Shown in pieces: positions 44,911-53,108 of a stretch of DNA of 64,000 nt (positions are counted from its first letter, which is position 1; the number at the start of each line of letters is the position of its first letter). The DNA comes from Zoogloea sp041911615. Its GTDB lineage: Bacteria > Pseudomonadota > Gammaproteobacteria > Burkholderiales > Rhodocyclaceae. Where the stretch lies: positions 17,472 to 81,471 of the forward strand of contig NZ_JAYROR010000089.1 in NCBI RefSeq assembly GCF_041911615.1, in the 5' to 3' direction. Made by a program: the position numbers and the translations under genes. Under the pieces are notes generated by a model. That model ran no database searches, had not been told where the DNA came from, and worked only from the letters and a program-made list of their open reading frames with translations.

Positions 44911-47034
44911 TCAGACCTTGAAGCCGGACACCGAGCCCTTGAGTTCGACGGCCAGATCGGCCAGTTCGCCGATGGAGACGGCGGTCTGCTGGGTGCCGGT
45001 GGTGGTGCGGTCGGTGATGGCGAGAATGCTGCGCATCTTCTCCGCCACCTGGGTGGCGGCCTTGGCCTGGACCTCGGTACTGACCGAGATGCGTTCGATC
45101 AGCGCGGCGGTTTCGGCAGACACGCGTTCGATCTCGGCGAGTTCCTGGCCGGCGGTTTCGGACAGGCGGGCACCGTCGACCACGTCGCGAGTGGCGTTTT
45201 CCATGGCGGTCACGGCGTCGCCGGTATCGGTCTGAATGGTCTTCACGATCGCGCCGATCTGCTTGGTGGCTTCGGCGGAGCGTTCGGCGAGGCGCTGCAC
45301 TTCTTCGGCAACCACCGAGAAGCCGCGACCGGCTTCACCGGCCGAGGCGGCCTGGATGGCGGCATTCAGGGCCAGCACGTTGGTTTGTTCGGTAATGTCG
45401 GAAATCAGTTCCACGATTTCGCCGATCTCCTGAGAGGATTCGCCGAGGCGCTTGATGCGCTTGGAGGTTTCCTGGATCTTCTCGCGGATGTCGTTCATGC
45501 CCTTGATGGTGTCCTCCACCGCGGCGGCGCCCTTCTGGGCGGCTTCGAGGGAGCGACGGGCCACCTGGGCGGACTGCATCGCGTCCTCGGAGGCGGCGCT
45601 CATGGAGCTGGCCATGCTCTGCGCGGTTTCGCCGGCCAGGCGCAGTTCCTGGGCCTGGCGTTCGGTGGCGGACAGCAGTTCGTCCGAGGTGCGCTGGGCG
45701 GATTCGGTGGCACTGGTCACGCGCAGGGCGGCGTCGTTGATGCGGCGCACCAGCACGGAGAGTTCCTCAATCGTGTAGTTGACCGAGTCGGCAATGGCGC
45801 CGGTGATGTCCTCGGTGACGGTGGCGCGCACGGTGAGGTCGCCGTCGGCGAGGTCGCCCATCTCGTTCATCAGGCGAAGGATGGCCTGCTGGGTGCCGTT
45901 GCGCTCGTTTTCGGCCGCTTCGCGCAGTTGTTCGGAGGCCTGGCGGCGGCGCGCGATGTCGTCGTTGTAGGTCTTGGCCATCAGTGCCAGGCAGGCGAGG
46001 GCGAGCAGCGCGCTGAGGATGATCGCCAGGCTCACCCAGGTGAAGAAGCCGGTGTAGGCGTTGTTGTAGCCGTTGGCGAGGGCGGTGGTCTTCTCGAGCA
46101 GCGGGGTGGAGTCGCGGAAGATGTGGCTGCCGGCTTCCTTCGCCTTTACGAGGAGCTGGATGTTGTTGAGGATGGTCTGGACGGCGGTGAGGTTTTCCTT
46201 GCCAGCGCTTTCGAGTTCGGAGAGCTTGGCTTTGGTGTCGGTGCCGTCGCCGGTCATCTTCTGGAGCTGGTCGATCTGCTCGCGGAAGGTGATGGTGTCC
46301 TTGCCGAGCAGGAAGGCCACTTCGGGGTCGATGGCGCTGGCAATGAGCAGCGCGTTGGCGTTCTTGGCGATGCGCTGGGTGAGCATCACGACCTGGTTGG
46401 CCGTCGCGATCTCGCGGGCGGAGGCGCCGCCCTGCAGCTTGAGTGCGGCGACCTGCTCGGACAGTTCGAGCAGGTGGGGGTTCTTGCCGTTGATGGTGGC
46501 CACCGCCTTGCCCAGACCGGTGAGGTTGGTTTCTTCCTTGATCAGCTTGTCGGCATCGGCCGCGGTCTTCTTCCAGAGGGTCGAGACGGCCTCGAGTTCC
46601 TCGGCCACGGCTCCGCTGCCGCCGGGCACGTGGGTGCCGTCGATCTCGCCGCCGTCGGTGAGGACTTCGCGCAGCTGCTCGAACTGGGTGCGGCTTTCCT
46701 TGAGTTCGGCGAACGCGGCGGTATCGCCCTGCAGGGCGAGCTGGCTGGCCTTGGCGATCTGCTGCGACAGGGTGCGCATCTTGCCGGCGGCGGTGACGTA
46801 GGCGGTGCCGATGCCGTTGTCGCGGATCTGGTAGAGCACCAGCGCGGCGGTGATGGCGGAGAAGATCAGGAAGGGAACGCGCAGGACGCGCAGTTGCTCG
46901 GACGCGCTCTTGCCGGCCAGGAACGGAAGGGCCGCGCCGGGCTGCGTGCCGTCGCCGGCTTCGATGATCGTATCCACGTTGGTCGAAGCAGCCTTATTGC
47001 CGCCCAGCGAGAATCCCGGAAGCTTGAATGCCAT
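44911..47034 (-). CDS. pilJ: PilJ methyl-accepting chemotaxis protein
   Basis: A 707-aa membrane receptor with two helices (about residues 51-70 and 328-350) bounding a periplasmic PilJ-type sensing region (TAAGKMRTLSQQIAKAS and a second similar MLTQRIAKNA segment), a HAMP region, and a long methyl-accepting coiled coil whose tip is VELISDITEQTNVLALNAAIQAA followed by GFSVVAEEVQRLAERS. It senses surface or pilus signals and regulates the kinase PilL through PilI. I chose ATG 47034; a longer reading crosses pilI. Confidence 0.95.
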   Translation of the reverse strand: MAFKLPGFSLGGNKAASTNVDTIIEAGDGTQPGAALPFLAGKSASEQLRVLRVPFLIFSAITAALVLYQIRDNGIGTAYVTAAGKMRTLSQQIAKASQLALQGDTAAFAELKESRTQFEQLREVLTDGGEIDGTHVPGGSGAVAEELEAVSTLWKKTAADADKLIKEETNLTGLGKAVATINGKNPHLLELSEQVAALKLQGGASAREIATANQVVMLTQRIAKNANALLIASAIDPEVAFLLGKDTITFREQIDQLQKMTGDGTDTKAKLSELESAGKENLTAVQTILNNIQLLVKAKEAGSHIFRDSTPLLEKTTALANGYNNAYTGFFTWVSLAIILSALLALACLALMAKTYNDDIARRRQASEQLREAAENERNGTQQAILRLMNEMGDLADGDLTVRATVTEDITGAIADSVNYTIEELSVLVRRINDAALRVTSATESAQRTSDELLSATERQAQELRLAGETAQSMASSMSAASEDAMQSAQVARRSLEAAQKGAAAVEDTIKGMNDIREKIQETSKRIKRLGESSQEIGEIVELISDITEQTNVLALNAAIQAASAGEAGRGFSVVAEEVQRLAERSAEATKQIGAIVKTIQTDTGDAVTAMENATRDVVDGARLSETAGQELAEIERVSAETAALIERISVSTEVQAKAATQVAEKMRSILAITDRTTTGTQQTAVSIGELADLAVELKGSVSGFKV

Positions 47035-47081
47035 GTTTGTCGTCCTTGGGCGGTGCGGGCCGCCGCTCCTCCTGAATGGTT

Positions 47082-47597
47082 TTACGATTGCGCGGCGTCG
47101 AGAAAACGTGCGTTGTTCAGTAGTTCGCTCACCTTGAGCCGGGTCCAGGGGTTGCCGTAGGCATCCTGGAGCTGGTCGCCGATCCAGGGCTGGTCGGCAT
47201 CGAAGGGGGTGGCGAGGGGTTCGAAGTCCTCGATGGCGCGCAGACCCAGGGCACGCGTGACGAGGAGGGCGCAGTTGAGGTTGTGGCGCACGCCGACGAG
47301 CAGCAGCCGGGACTGACCGATCGGCGCGATCGGGGTGTCGCCGTGGAAGGCCGAGAAATCGACGACCCCGAAGAGGTTGCCGCGCACGCTGGCCAGGCCG
47401 CGGAACCACGGCTGGCTGAGCGGGACGGTGGCCAGGGGAGGGACGGCGAGGATCTCGCCGGCCTCGGTGAGGTCCACCAGCCAGTTGCGCTTGCCGGCCT
47501 GGATGCCGAGGAGGGCCGATGCGCGGCTGTCGCGGGCATCGGCGAGGCGCCGGGCGAGCCCGGCCTGGAATTCGTGGAGGCTGATCCGCTTCGCCAT
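47082..47597 (-). CDS. pilI: PilI, CheW-like coupling protein
   Basis: A 171-aa protein with a single CheW domain (WLVDLTEAGEILAVP, PWFRGLASVRGNLFGVVDFSAF, LLLVGVRHNLNCALLV). CheW proteins bridge receptor and kinase, here PilJ and PilL. It lies between pilH and pilJ in the standard order, with 47 bases before pilJ. Confidence 0.94.
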   Translation of the reverse strand: MAKRISLHEFQAGLARRLADARDSRASALLGIQAGKRNWLVDLTEAGEILAVPPLATVPLSQPWFRGLASVRGNLFGVVDFSAFHGDTPIAPIGQSRLLLVGVRHNLNCALLVTRALGLRAIEDFEPLATPFDADQPWIGDQLQDAYGNPWTRLKVSELLNNARFLDAAQS

Positions 47598-47606
47598 GGG
47601 GAGTCG

Positions 47607-47972
47607 TCAGTTGAGTGCGCGGATTTTCTCGAGCAGGACCGCGTGATCGAGGGGCTTGACCATGTAGTCGAAGGCCCCCTGGCGCATGCCCCAGATCTTG
47701 TCGGTCTCGAGACCCTTGCTGGTGCAGATGATGACGGGGATGTCGCGAGTGGCGTCGTCGCGCACGATGGTGCGGGTGGCCTGGTAACCGTTGGTGCCGG
47801 GCATCACGACGTCCATCAGGATCAGGTCGGGCAACTCGGCCTTGCTCTTGACCACGGCCTCTTCGCCACTGTCGGCGGTGATCACCTGGTAACCGTTCTT
47901 GACCAGCACTTCGGACAGGGCGAGCCGTTCTGTCGGGGAATCATCAACGACGAGGATTTTCTTGATCGGCAT
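47607..47972 (-). CDS. pilH: PilH, single-domain response regulator
   Basis: A 121-aa CheY-like receiver: acidic pocket in ILVVDDSPTE, phospho-acceptor Asp54 in LILMDVVMPG, Thr in VIICTSKG and Lys in MVKPLDH. In Pseudomonas PilH acts on pilus retraction and may drain phosphate. I start it at ATG 47972; the longer frame overlaps pilG. It ends nine bases before pilI. Confidence 0.95.
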   Translation of the reverse strand: MPIKKILVVDDSPTERLALSEVLVKNGYQVITADSGEEAVVKSKAELPDLILMDVVMPGTNGYQATRTIVRDDATRDIPVIICTSKGLETDKIWGMRQGAFDYMVKPLDHAVLLEKIRALN

Positions 47973-47992
47973 GGAGGCGGCGTTTCGTGGGG

Positions 47993-48391
47993 TCAGTCGT
48001 GGGCGGAAAGCTGGCGGGCCTGGGTGTGGCTCGCGACCGAGCGCAGCAGGCTTTCCTTGGTGAAGGGCTTGGTGAGGTATTCGTCGGAGCCGGCGAGGCG
48101 GCCGCGGGCGCGGTCGAAGAGGCCGTCCTTGGAGGACAGCATGATCACCGGCGTGGCCTTGAGGCGGGGGTTCTTCTTGATGAGCGCGCAGGTCTGGTAG
48201 CCGTCCAGGCGCGGCATCATGATGTCCACGAAGATGAGGTCGGGCGCATGGTCGGCGATCTTCGACAGGGCGTCGAAACCGTCCTCGGCGAGCACCACCT
48301 GGCAACCGGCCTGGGCGAGGAAGATCTCTGCGCTGCGGCGGATGGTGTTGCTGTCATCGATGACCATGACCTTGATTCCGCTGAGATTCAC
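47993..48391 (-). CDS. pilG: PilG, single-domain response regulator
   Basis: A 132-aa CheY-like receiver: VMVIDDSNTIRRSAE, phospho-acceptor Asp56 in LIFVDIMMPRLDGY, PVIMLSSKDG and YLTKPFTKE. PilG promotes pilus extension in Pseudomonas. The start is GTG 48391 with a good GGAGGG ribosome binding site; it is the first pil gene and follows rubredoxin by 58 bases. Confidence 0.95.
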   Translation of the reverse strand: MNLSGIKVMVIDDSNTIRRSAEIFLAQAGCQVVLAEDGFDALSKIADHAPDLIFVDIMMPRLDGYQTCALIKKNPRLKATPVIMLSSKDGLFDRARGRLAGSDEYLTKPFTKESLLRSVASHTQARQLSAHD

Positions 48392-48449
48392 CTTGACCCT
48401 CCGGGCTCCGTGCTGATGATGGTAGTGCCGTGCGCTGGCGGTCGAACCG

Positions 48450-48629
48450 TCAGAGCGCGATCATTTCGAAATCGTCCTTGCGTGCACCGCACTCGGGACA
48501 GGTCCAGTTCGGAGGGATGTCTTCCCAGCGCGTTCCGGGGGCGATGCCCTCTTCGGGGGCGCCGGTTTCCTCGTTGTAGATATAACCGCAGATCAGGCAC
48601 ATCCAGGTTCGGTACGGAAGGCTTGCCAT
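48450..48629 (-). CDS. Rubredoxin
   Basis: A 59-aa electron carrier, short enough to be missed by length cut-offs. The two iron-binding motifs are visible: MCLICGYIYNEETG and WTCPECGARKDDFEM, giving the four cysteines that hold one iron atom. Start ATG 48629, stop 48450-48452. It is divergent from thiD and lies upstream of pilG on the same strand, the normal rubredoxin-pilGHIJL order in betaproteobacteria. Its electron partner here is unknown. Confidence 0.95.
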   Translation of the reverse strand: MASLPYRTWMCLICGYIYNEETGAPEEGIAPGTRWEDIPPNWTCPECGARKDDFEMIAL

Positions 48630-48720
48630 GTGGGTGTGTCGCTTTGATTTCGGCTAGAATCGATTGGATCGTGAATGGTAGCGCAGTCGCAGTTAAAATT
48701 GTGCGTCCTCGTTTCCCGGA

Positions 48721-49563
48721 ATGACTACTAACCGCAACGATCCTTCCCCTCCGCTGGTGCTTGTTTTTGCTGCCTCCGACCCCACCGGTGGCGCTGGAAT
48801 CCAGGCTGACATCATGACGATCTCCGGCATGGGGTGTCACCCCCTGACCGTGATCACCGCGCTCACGGCGCAGGATACCGTCGGCGTCGAGGAGATTCTG
48901 CCGGTCGATTCCGACTTCGTGATCGAGCAGGCGCGCACCGTCCTCGAGGACATGCCGATCCAGGCCTTCAAGCTCGGTGTGCTCGGAAGTATCGAGAACA
49001 TCGAGGTAATTGCCGAGATCATCTCCGATTATCCACACATCCCGGTGGTGGTCGATCCGATCGTCGCCTCCGGTCGCGGCGACGAACTGGCCTCCGAGGC
49101 GATGCTCGCGACCCTGCGCGAGTTCATCCTGCCCCAGGCCACCGTGATCACCCCCAACACCATGGAAGCGCGTCGGCTGATCTCCTGCTACGGCGGCGAA
49201 GATTATGACGAGCGCAGCATGGCGGACTGCGCCGTGCAGTTGCTCGAAATGGGTAGCGAGTACGTGCTGATCACCGGCTCCCACGCCAATACCCCTCAGG
49301 TGGTCAATACCCTTTATGGGCGCGGGGGGGTGCTGCGGGCCGATCCCTGGGAGCGGCTGCCGGGCAGTTACCACGGTTCGGGGTGCACCCTGGCGTCCGC
49401 GCTGGCATCGGCGCTGGCCCACGGCATGGACATGTCGAGCGCAGCCTTCGAGGCGCAGGGGTTCACCTGGCAGACCCTGGTGGCGGGTTTTCGTCCGGGC
49501 ATGGGGCAGTACATCCCCGATCGCTTCTTCTGGGCCGGTCCGGCCAACCAGGGGGGCGGCTGA
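48721..49563 (+). CDS. thiD: Hydroxymethylpyrimidine/phosphomethylpyrimidine kinase
   Basis: A 280-aa ribokinase-fold enzyme that phosphorylates hydroxymethylpyrimidine for thiamine synthesis. Seen: FAASDPTGGAGIQADI, GCHPLTVITALTAQDT, VDPIVASGRGD, ITPNTMEARRL, and the catalytic-loop GSYHGSGCTLASALA. It is divergent from rubredoxin with 91 bases between starts, and its stop overlaps the thiE start (TGATG). Confidence 0.96.
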   Translation: MTTNRNDPSPPLVLVFAASDPTGGAGIQADIMTISGMGCHPLTVITALTAQDTVGVEEILPVDSDFVIEQARTVLEDMPIQAFKLGVLGSIENIEVIAEIISDYPHIPVVVDPIVASGRGDELASEAMLATLREFILPQATVITPNTMEARRLISCYGGEDYDERSMADCAVQLLEMGSEYVLITGSHANTPQVVNTLYGRGGVLRADPWERLPGSYHGSGCTLASALASALAHGMDMSSAAFEAQGFTWQTLVAGFRPGMGQYIPDRFFWAGPANQGGG

Positions 49564-50180
49564 TGGTGATGCGTCGCGGTCTTTACCTGGTGACCCCCGA
49601 CGAGTCCGACACCGATGCGCTCGTCGCCGCCGTCGTTGCGGTGCTGCCGGCACGTCCGGCGCTCGTGCAATATCGCAACAAGCTTGCCGACCGGGCCCTG
49701 AAGCGCGTCCAGGCCGAGCGTCTGCTGCCCGTATGTCGCGCCGCTGGGGTGCCGCTGATCATCAACGATGATTTGCCCCTGGCCCTCGAACTGGGCGCCG
49801 ACGGCGCCCATCTGGGACGTGACGACGGCGATCCGGCGGCGGCCCGCGCCGCGCTGGGGGTCGGCCGCATCCTCGGCGTGAGCTGTTACGACGAATGGCC
49901 CCGCGCCGTGGCCGGCGCCGCGGCGGGTGTCGACTACGTGGCCTTCGGGGCGATGTTCCCGTCGTCCACCAAGCCGTCCGCACCGCGCGCCGGCCGTGCG
50001 CTGCTTACCCGCGCGCGGCACGAGTTCGACCTGCCTGTTGCGGCCATTGGCGGCATTACCCTCGACAACGCCCCGGCGCTGATCGAAGCCGGCGCCAGCC
50101 TGCTCGCCGTCATCAGCGACGTTTTTTCCGCGCCCGACCCCGCCGCCCGCGCGGCGGCCTACGCCGGGCTGTTCGATTGA
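49563..50180 (+). CDS. thiE: Thiamine-phosphate synthase
   Basis: A 205-aa TIM-barrel enzyme coupling the pyrimidine and thiazole halves of thiamine. Seen: GLYLVTPD, LVQYRNK, PLIINDDLPLALELGADGAHLGRDD, GVSCYDEWPRA, DYVAFGAMFPSSTKP and AIGGITLDNAPALIEAGA. ATG 49563 overlaps the thiD stop codon. hemL follows 20 bases later. Confidence 0.95.
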   Translation: MVMRRGLYLVTPDESDTDALVAAVVAVLPARPALVQYRNKLADRALKRVQAERLLPVCRAAGVPLIINDDLPLALELGADGAHLGRDDGDPAAARAALGVGRILGVSCYDEWPRAVAGAAAGVDYVAFGAMFPSSTKPSAPRAGRALLTRARHEFDLPVAAIGGITLDNAPALIEAGASLLAVISDVFSAPDPAARAAAYAGLFD

Positions 50181-50200
50181 CCTCTCAGAAAGCCTCCAGC

Positions 50201-51487
50201 ATGACCAGTCGCAACGAAGCCCTCTTTGCCCGCGCCCAGCGCACCATTCCCGGCGGCGTCAATTCGCCGGTGCGCGCCTTCCGCTCGGTGGGCGGCACCC
50301 CGCGCTTCCTCAAGAAAGCGCTGGGTGCCCGGGTGTGGGACGCGGACGGCAAGGAATACCTCGACTACGTGGGCTCCTGGGGCCCGGCGATCCTCGGCCA
50401 CGCCGATCCGGTGGTGGTCGAGGCGGTGCGCGCGGCGGCGCTCGACGGCCTGTCCTTCGGTGCGCCCACCGAGCGCGAGATCGACATGGCCGAGCGCCTG
50501 TGCGAGCTCCTGCCGAGCATGGAAATGGTGCGCCTGGTTTCCAGCGGCACCGAAGCCACGATGAGCGCGATCCGCCTGGCCCGGGGCTTCACCGGCCGCG
50601 ACGCGATCGTCAAGTTCGAGGGCTGCTACCACGGCCACGCCGACAGCCTGCTGGTCAAGGCCGGCTCGGGCCTGCTCACCTTCGGCAACCCGTCGTCCGC
50701 CGGCGTGCCCGAAGATTTCGCCAAGCACACCGTCGTGCTCGACTACAACAACCCGGCCCAGCTCGAGGAAACCTTCCAGGCCCGCGGCAGCGAGATCGCC
50801 TGCGTGATCATCGAACCGGTCGCCGGCAACATGAACCTCGTCAAGCCGTCGGCCCATTTCATGCACCTGCTGCGCCGGCTGTGCACCGAGCACGGCGCCG
50901 TGCTGATCTTCGACGAAGTGATGACCGGCTTCCGCGTCGGCCCGCGCGGCGTGCAGGGCCTGTTCGGCATCACGCCGGACCTGACCACCCTCGGTAAGGT
51001 GATCGGTGGCGGGATGCCGGTGGGCGCCTTCGGCGGCCGTCGCGACATCATGGAGAAGATCGCCCCGCTGGGCGGCGTGTACCAGGCCGGCACCCTGTCG
51101 GGCAGCCCGGTGGCCGTGGCCGCCGGGCTCGCCAGCCTCGAGCAGATCGCCCGCCCGGGTTTTTACGAGACCCTCACCGCGCGCACCGAGCGGCTGGTGG
51201 CCGGCCTTAACGCCGCAGCCAGGAAGCACGGGGTTAACTTCATCGCCGATTCGGTGGGCGGCATGTTCGGCCTGTACTTCGCCAAGGCCGTGCCCCAGCG
51301 CTACGCCGACGTGATGGCCTCGGACCGCGAGACCTTCAACCGTTTCTTCCACGCCATGCTGGACGCGGGCCATTACTTCGCCCCGTCGGCCTTCGAGGCG
51401 GGTTTCGTGTCGGCGGCCCATACCGAGGCGGACATCGACGCCACCGTTGCCGCCGCGGAGCAGTGGTTCGCCGCGAACGCCGGCTGA
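50201..51487 (+). CDS. hemL: Glutamate-1-semialdehyde 2,1-aminomutase
   Basis: A 428-aa pyridoxal-phosphate enzyme making 5-aminolevulinate from glutamate-1-semialdehyde, the entry to heme synthesis by the C5 route. Seen: IPGGVNSPVRAF, VSSGTEATMSAIRLARGFTGR, FEGCYHGHADSLLVKAGSG, FDEVMTGFR, and the cofactor lysine Lys266 in TTLGKVIGGGMPVGAFGG. It is third in the thiD-thiE-hemL operon and ends at terminators. Confidence 0.97.
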   Translation: MTSRNEALFARAQRTIPGGVNSPVRAFRSVGGTPRFLKKALGARVWDADGKEYLDYVGSWGPAILGHADPVVVEAVRAAALDGLSFGAPTEREIDMAERLCELLPSMEMVRLVSSGTEATMSAIRLARGFTGRDAIVKFEGCYHGHADSLLVKAGSGLLTFGNPSSAGVPEDFAKHTVVLDYNNPAQLEETFQARGSEIACVIIEPVAGNMNLVKPSAHFMHLLRRLCTEHGAVLIFDEVMTGFRVGPRGVQGLFGITPDLTTLGKVIGGGMPVGAFGGRRDIMEKIAPLGGVYQAGTLSGSPVAVAAGLASLEQIARPGFYETLTARTERLVAGLNAAARKHGVNFIADSVGGMFGLYFAKAVPQRYADVMASDRETFNRFFHAMLDAGHYFAPSAFEAGFVSAAHTEADIDATVAAAEQWFAANAG

Positions 51488-51510
51488 CCGTTTCGTCGCA
51501 TCGCGCCTGA

Positions 51511-51540
51511 ACGGCCAGGCGCCGCCCGGTGCCTGGCCGT
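51511..51540 (+). terminator. First hairpin after hemL
   Basis: Ten-base arms ACGGCCAGGC/GCCTGGCCGT with a 10-base loop, 23 bases after the hemL stop, followed by only GTTTG. It may assist the stronger terminator downstream. Confidence 0.55.
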
Positions 51541-51549
51541 GTTTGAAAG

Positions 51550-51582
51550 ACCCGACTCCTGCCAAGGGCGTCGGGTTTTTTT
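51550..51582 (+). terminator. Intrinsic terminator after hemL
   Basis: Arms ACCCGAC/GTCGGGT around a 13-base loop, followed by seven T, in plus orientation. It separates hemL from the convergent marR gene. Confidence 0.85.
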
Positions 51583-51604
51583 CATGGGGCGCGTCGCCCT
51601 GCGT

Positions 51605-52138
51605 TCAGCTTCGGTCGCTGCCGGGCGAGCCTTCCAGTGCCTGGAGCAGCGCGCAAAGGGCCGTGTCCAGGTCCGCCAGCATCGCGGTCGGCAGGGGCGA
51701 CAGAATCCGGCGTTCGTTTTCGATGTGCGCCTCGACGACCTGATCGATCAGCGCCAGCCCGGCGGCGGTCAGCTGCACGAGCAGGCTGCGCGCATCCTCC
51801 GCGTTGGGCTCGCGCGTCACCAGCCCCCGGGTTTCCAGGCGCTTGAGTCGGTGAGTCATGGTGCCCGATGTCACCATCAAGGTCGAAAACAGCTCGGTCG
51901 GGCTCAGTCGGTACGGTGCGCCGGCGCGCCGCAGCGCGGCGAGCATGTCGAACTCCCAGGCGCTCAGCTCGAAGCCTGCGAAGCAGGACTCCAGGCGGGG
52001 CGCCAGCAAGGCTGCGCAACGCGCGAGGCGTCCGATCGGTCCCATCGGGCTGGGGTCGAGTTCGGGGCGCTCTCGCCGCCATTGCTCGAGAATGACATCC
52101 ACCGCGTCCGCGGGGCGTGGCGTGGTCTGGGATTTCAT
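51605..52138 (-). CDS. MarR family transcriptional regulator
   Basis: A regulator with a winged-helix domain: ELSAWEFDMLAALRRAG, LSPTELFSTLMVTSGTMTHRLKRLETRGLVTREPN (recognition helix and wing), and DARSLLVQLTAAGLALID. From ATG 52138 it is 177 aa; ATG 52171 in frame would add 11 residues but has no better ribosome binding site, and the candidate operator CTTGACTTCAAG lies between the two. MarR proteins are often ligand-sensitive repressors of the gene next door, here the divergent EamA transporter. Confidence 0.9.
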   Translation of the reverse strand: MKSQTTPRPADAVDVILEQWRRERPELDPSPMGPIGRLARCAALLAPRLESCFAGFELSAWEFDMLAALRRAGAPYRLSPTELFSTLMVTSGTMTHRLKRLETRGLVTREPNAEDARSLLVQLTAAGLALIDQVVEAHIENERRILSPLPTAMLADLDTALCALLQALEGSPGSDRS

Positions 52139-52142
52139 TTGT

Positions 52143-52191
52143 CTTGACTTCAAGTTAATTTGCTTCGCCATCATGATAACTTGAATTGAAG
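52143..52191. promoter_or_regulatory. Candidate MarR operators between marR and the EamA gene
   Basis: CTTGACTTCAAG (52143-52154, arms CTTGA/TCAAG) is a palindrome, and CTTGAATTGAAG (52180-52191) is a related imperfect copy 37 bases away. In addition 52147-52157 and 52177-52187 form a larger inverted repeat (ACTTCAAGTTA against TAACTTGAATT). The second copy reaches into the ribosome binding region of the EamA gene. Confidence 0.55.
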
Positions 52192-52199
52192 ATAAAACC

Positions 52200-53072
52200 A
52201 TGCCGCTCACCGCTTCATGGCGCCATTGGCGCGATGTCATGCTTACCGCCGTGGCGCCCGCAATCTGGGGCTCGACCTACATCGTGACCTCGGAATACCT
52301 GCCGCCCGACCGTCCTTTCACTGCTGCTCTCCTTCGCACATTGCCGGCCGGCCTGGTGTTGCTGTTGCTCACCCGCCGCCTGCCTGTCCGGCGGGATGGC
52401 TGGCGTCTCATGGTGCTCGGCGCGCTGAACATCGGCCTCTTCCAGGCGCTGCTGTTCATCGCGGCCTACCGTTTGCCGGGTGGCCTGGCGGCCGTGCTGG
52501 GGGCCGTCCAGCCGCTGCTGATCATGGTGCTGGCCTGGGCCGTGGACGCCCGTACGCCGTCCCGCGTCACCCTGTGGGCGTCTCTGGCGGGCGTGGTCGG
52601 CATGGCGGTGCTGCTGCTGTCGCCGCAGACGGTCTATGAGCCGGTGGGCATTGCCGCGGCCCTGTTCGGTGCGGCCAGCATGGCGGCGGGGGTATGGCTG
52701 ACGCACCGCTGGCGGCTGGATCTGCCGGTGCTGGCGCTCACGGGCTGGCAGCTGCTGATCGGTGGGTTGATGCTCGCGCCGGTGGCCTGGCTGGCCGATG
52801 GGCCGCTGCCGGCGCTCACGCGGTCTCAGTGGTCGGCCTACGCCTACCTGAGTCTGGCCGGCGCCTTGCTTGCCTACGCGCTGTGGTTCCGCGGCGTGGC
52901 CCGCCTGCCGACGGTGGCGGTGGCCTCGCTCGGTTTGCTGAGTCCGCTCACGGCGGTGGTGCTGGGCTGGGTGCTGCTCTCCCAGTCGCTGACGGGCTCG
53001 GCGCTGGCCGGGCTGATCGTGGTGCTGGCGAGCGTCCTCGTGGTGCAATGGACCGCCGCCCGGCGCGGGTGA
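52200..53072 (+). CDS. EamA/DMT family membrane transporter
   Basis: A 290-aa inner-membrane protein with about ten helices in two EamA repeats (APAIWGSTYIVTSEYLPPD in the first; LSLAGALLAYALWFRGVARLPTVAVASLGLLSPLTAVVLG-type segment in the second). Members export or import metabolites such as amino acids and drugs; the substrate cannot be told. The start ATG 52200 has GAAG upstream. The divergent marR and the operators between them suggest induction by a ligand, perhaps the exported compound. Confidence 0.92.
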   Translation: MPLTASWRHWRDVMLTAVAPAIWGSTYIVTSEYLPPDRPFTAALLRTLPAGLVLLLLTRRLPVRRDGWRLMVLGALNIGLFQALLFIAAYRLPGGLAAVLGAVQPLLIMVLAWAVDARTPSRVTLWASLAGVVGMAVLLLSPQTVYEPVGIAAALFGAASMAAGVWLTHRWRLDLPVLALTGWQLLIGGLMLAPVAWLADGPLPALTRSQWSAYAYLSLAGALLAYALWFRGVARLPTVAVASLGLLSPLTAVVLGWVLLSQSLTGSALAGLIVVLASVLVVQWTAARRG

Positions 53073-53108
53073 AGCGCTTTCGACCGCTTGCCCGCCGGCT
53101 GGCGGCGA

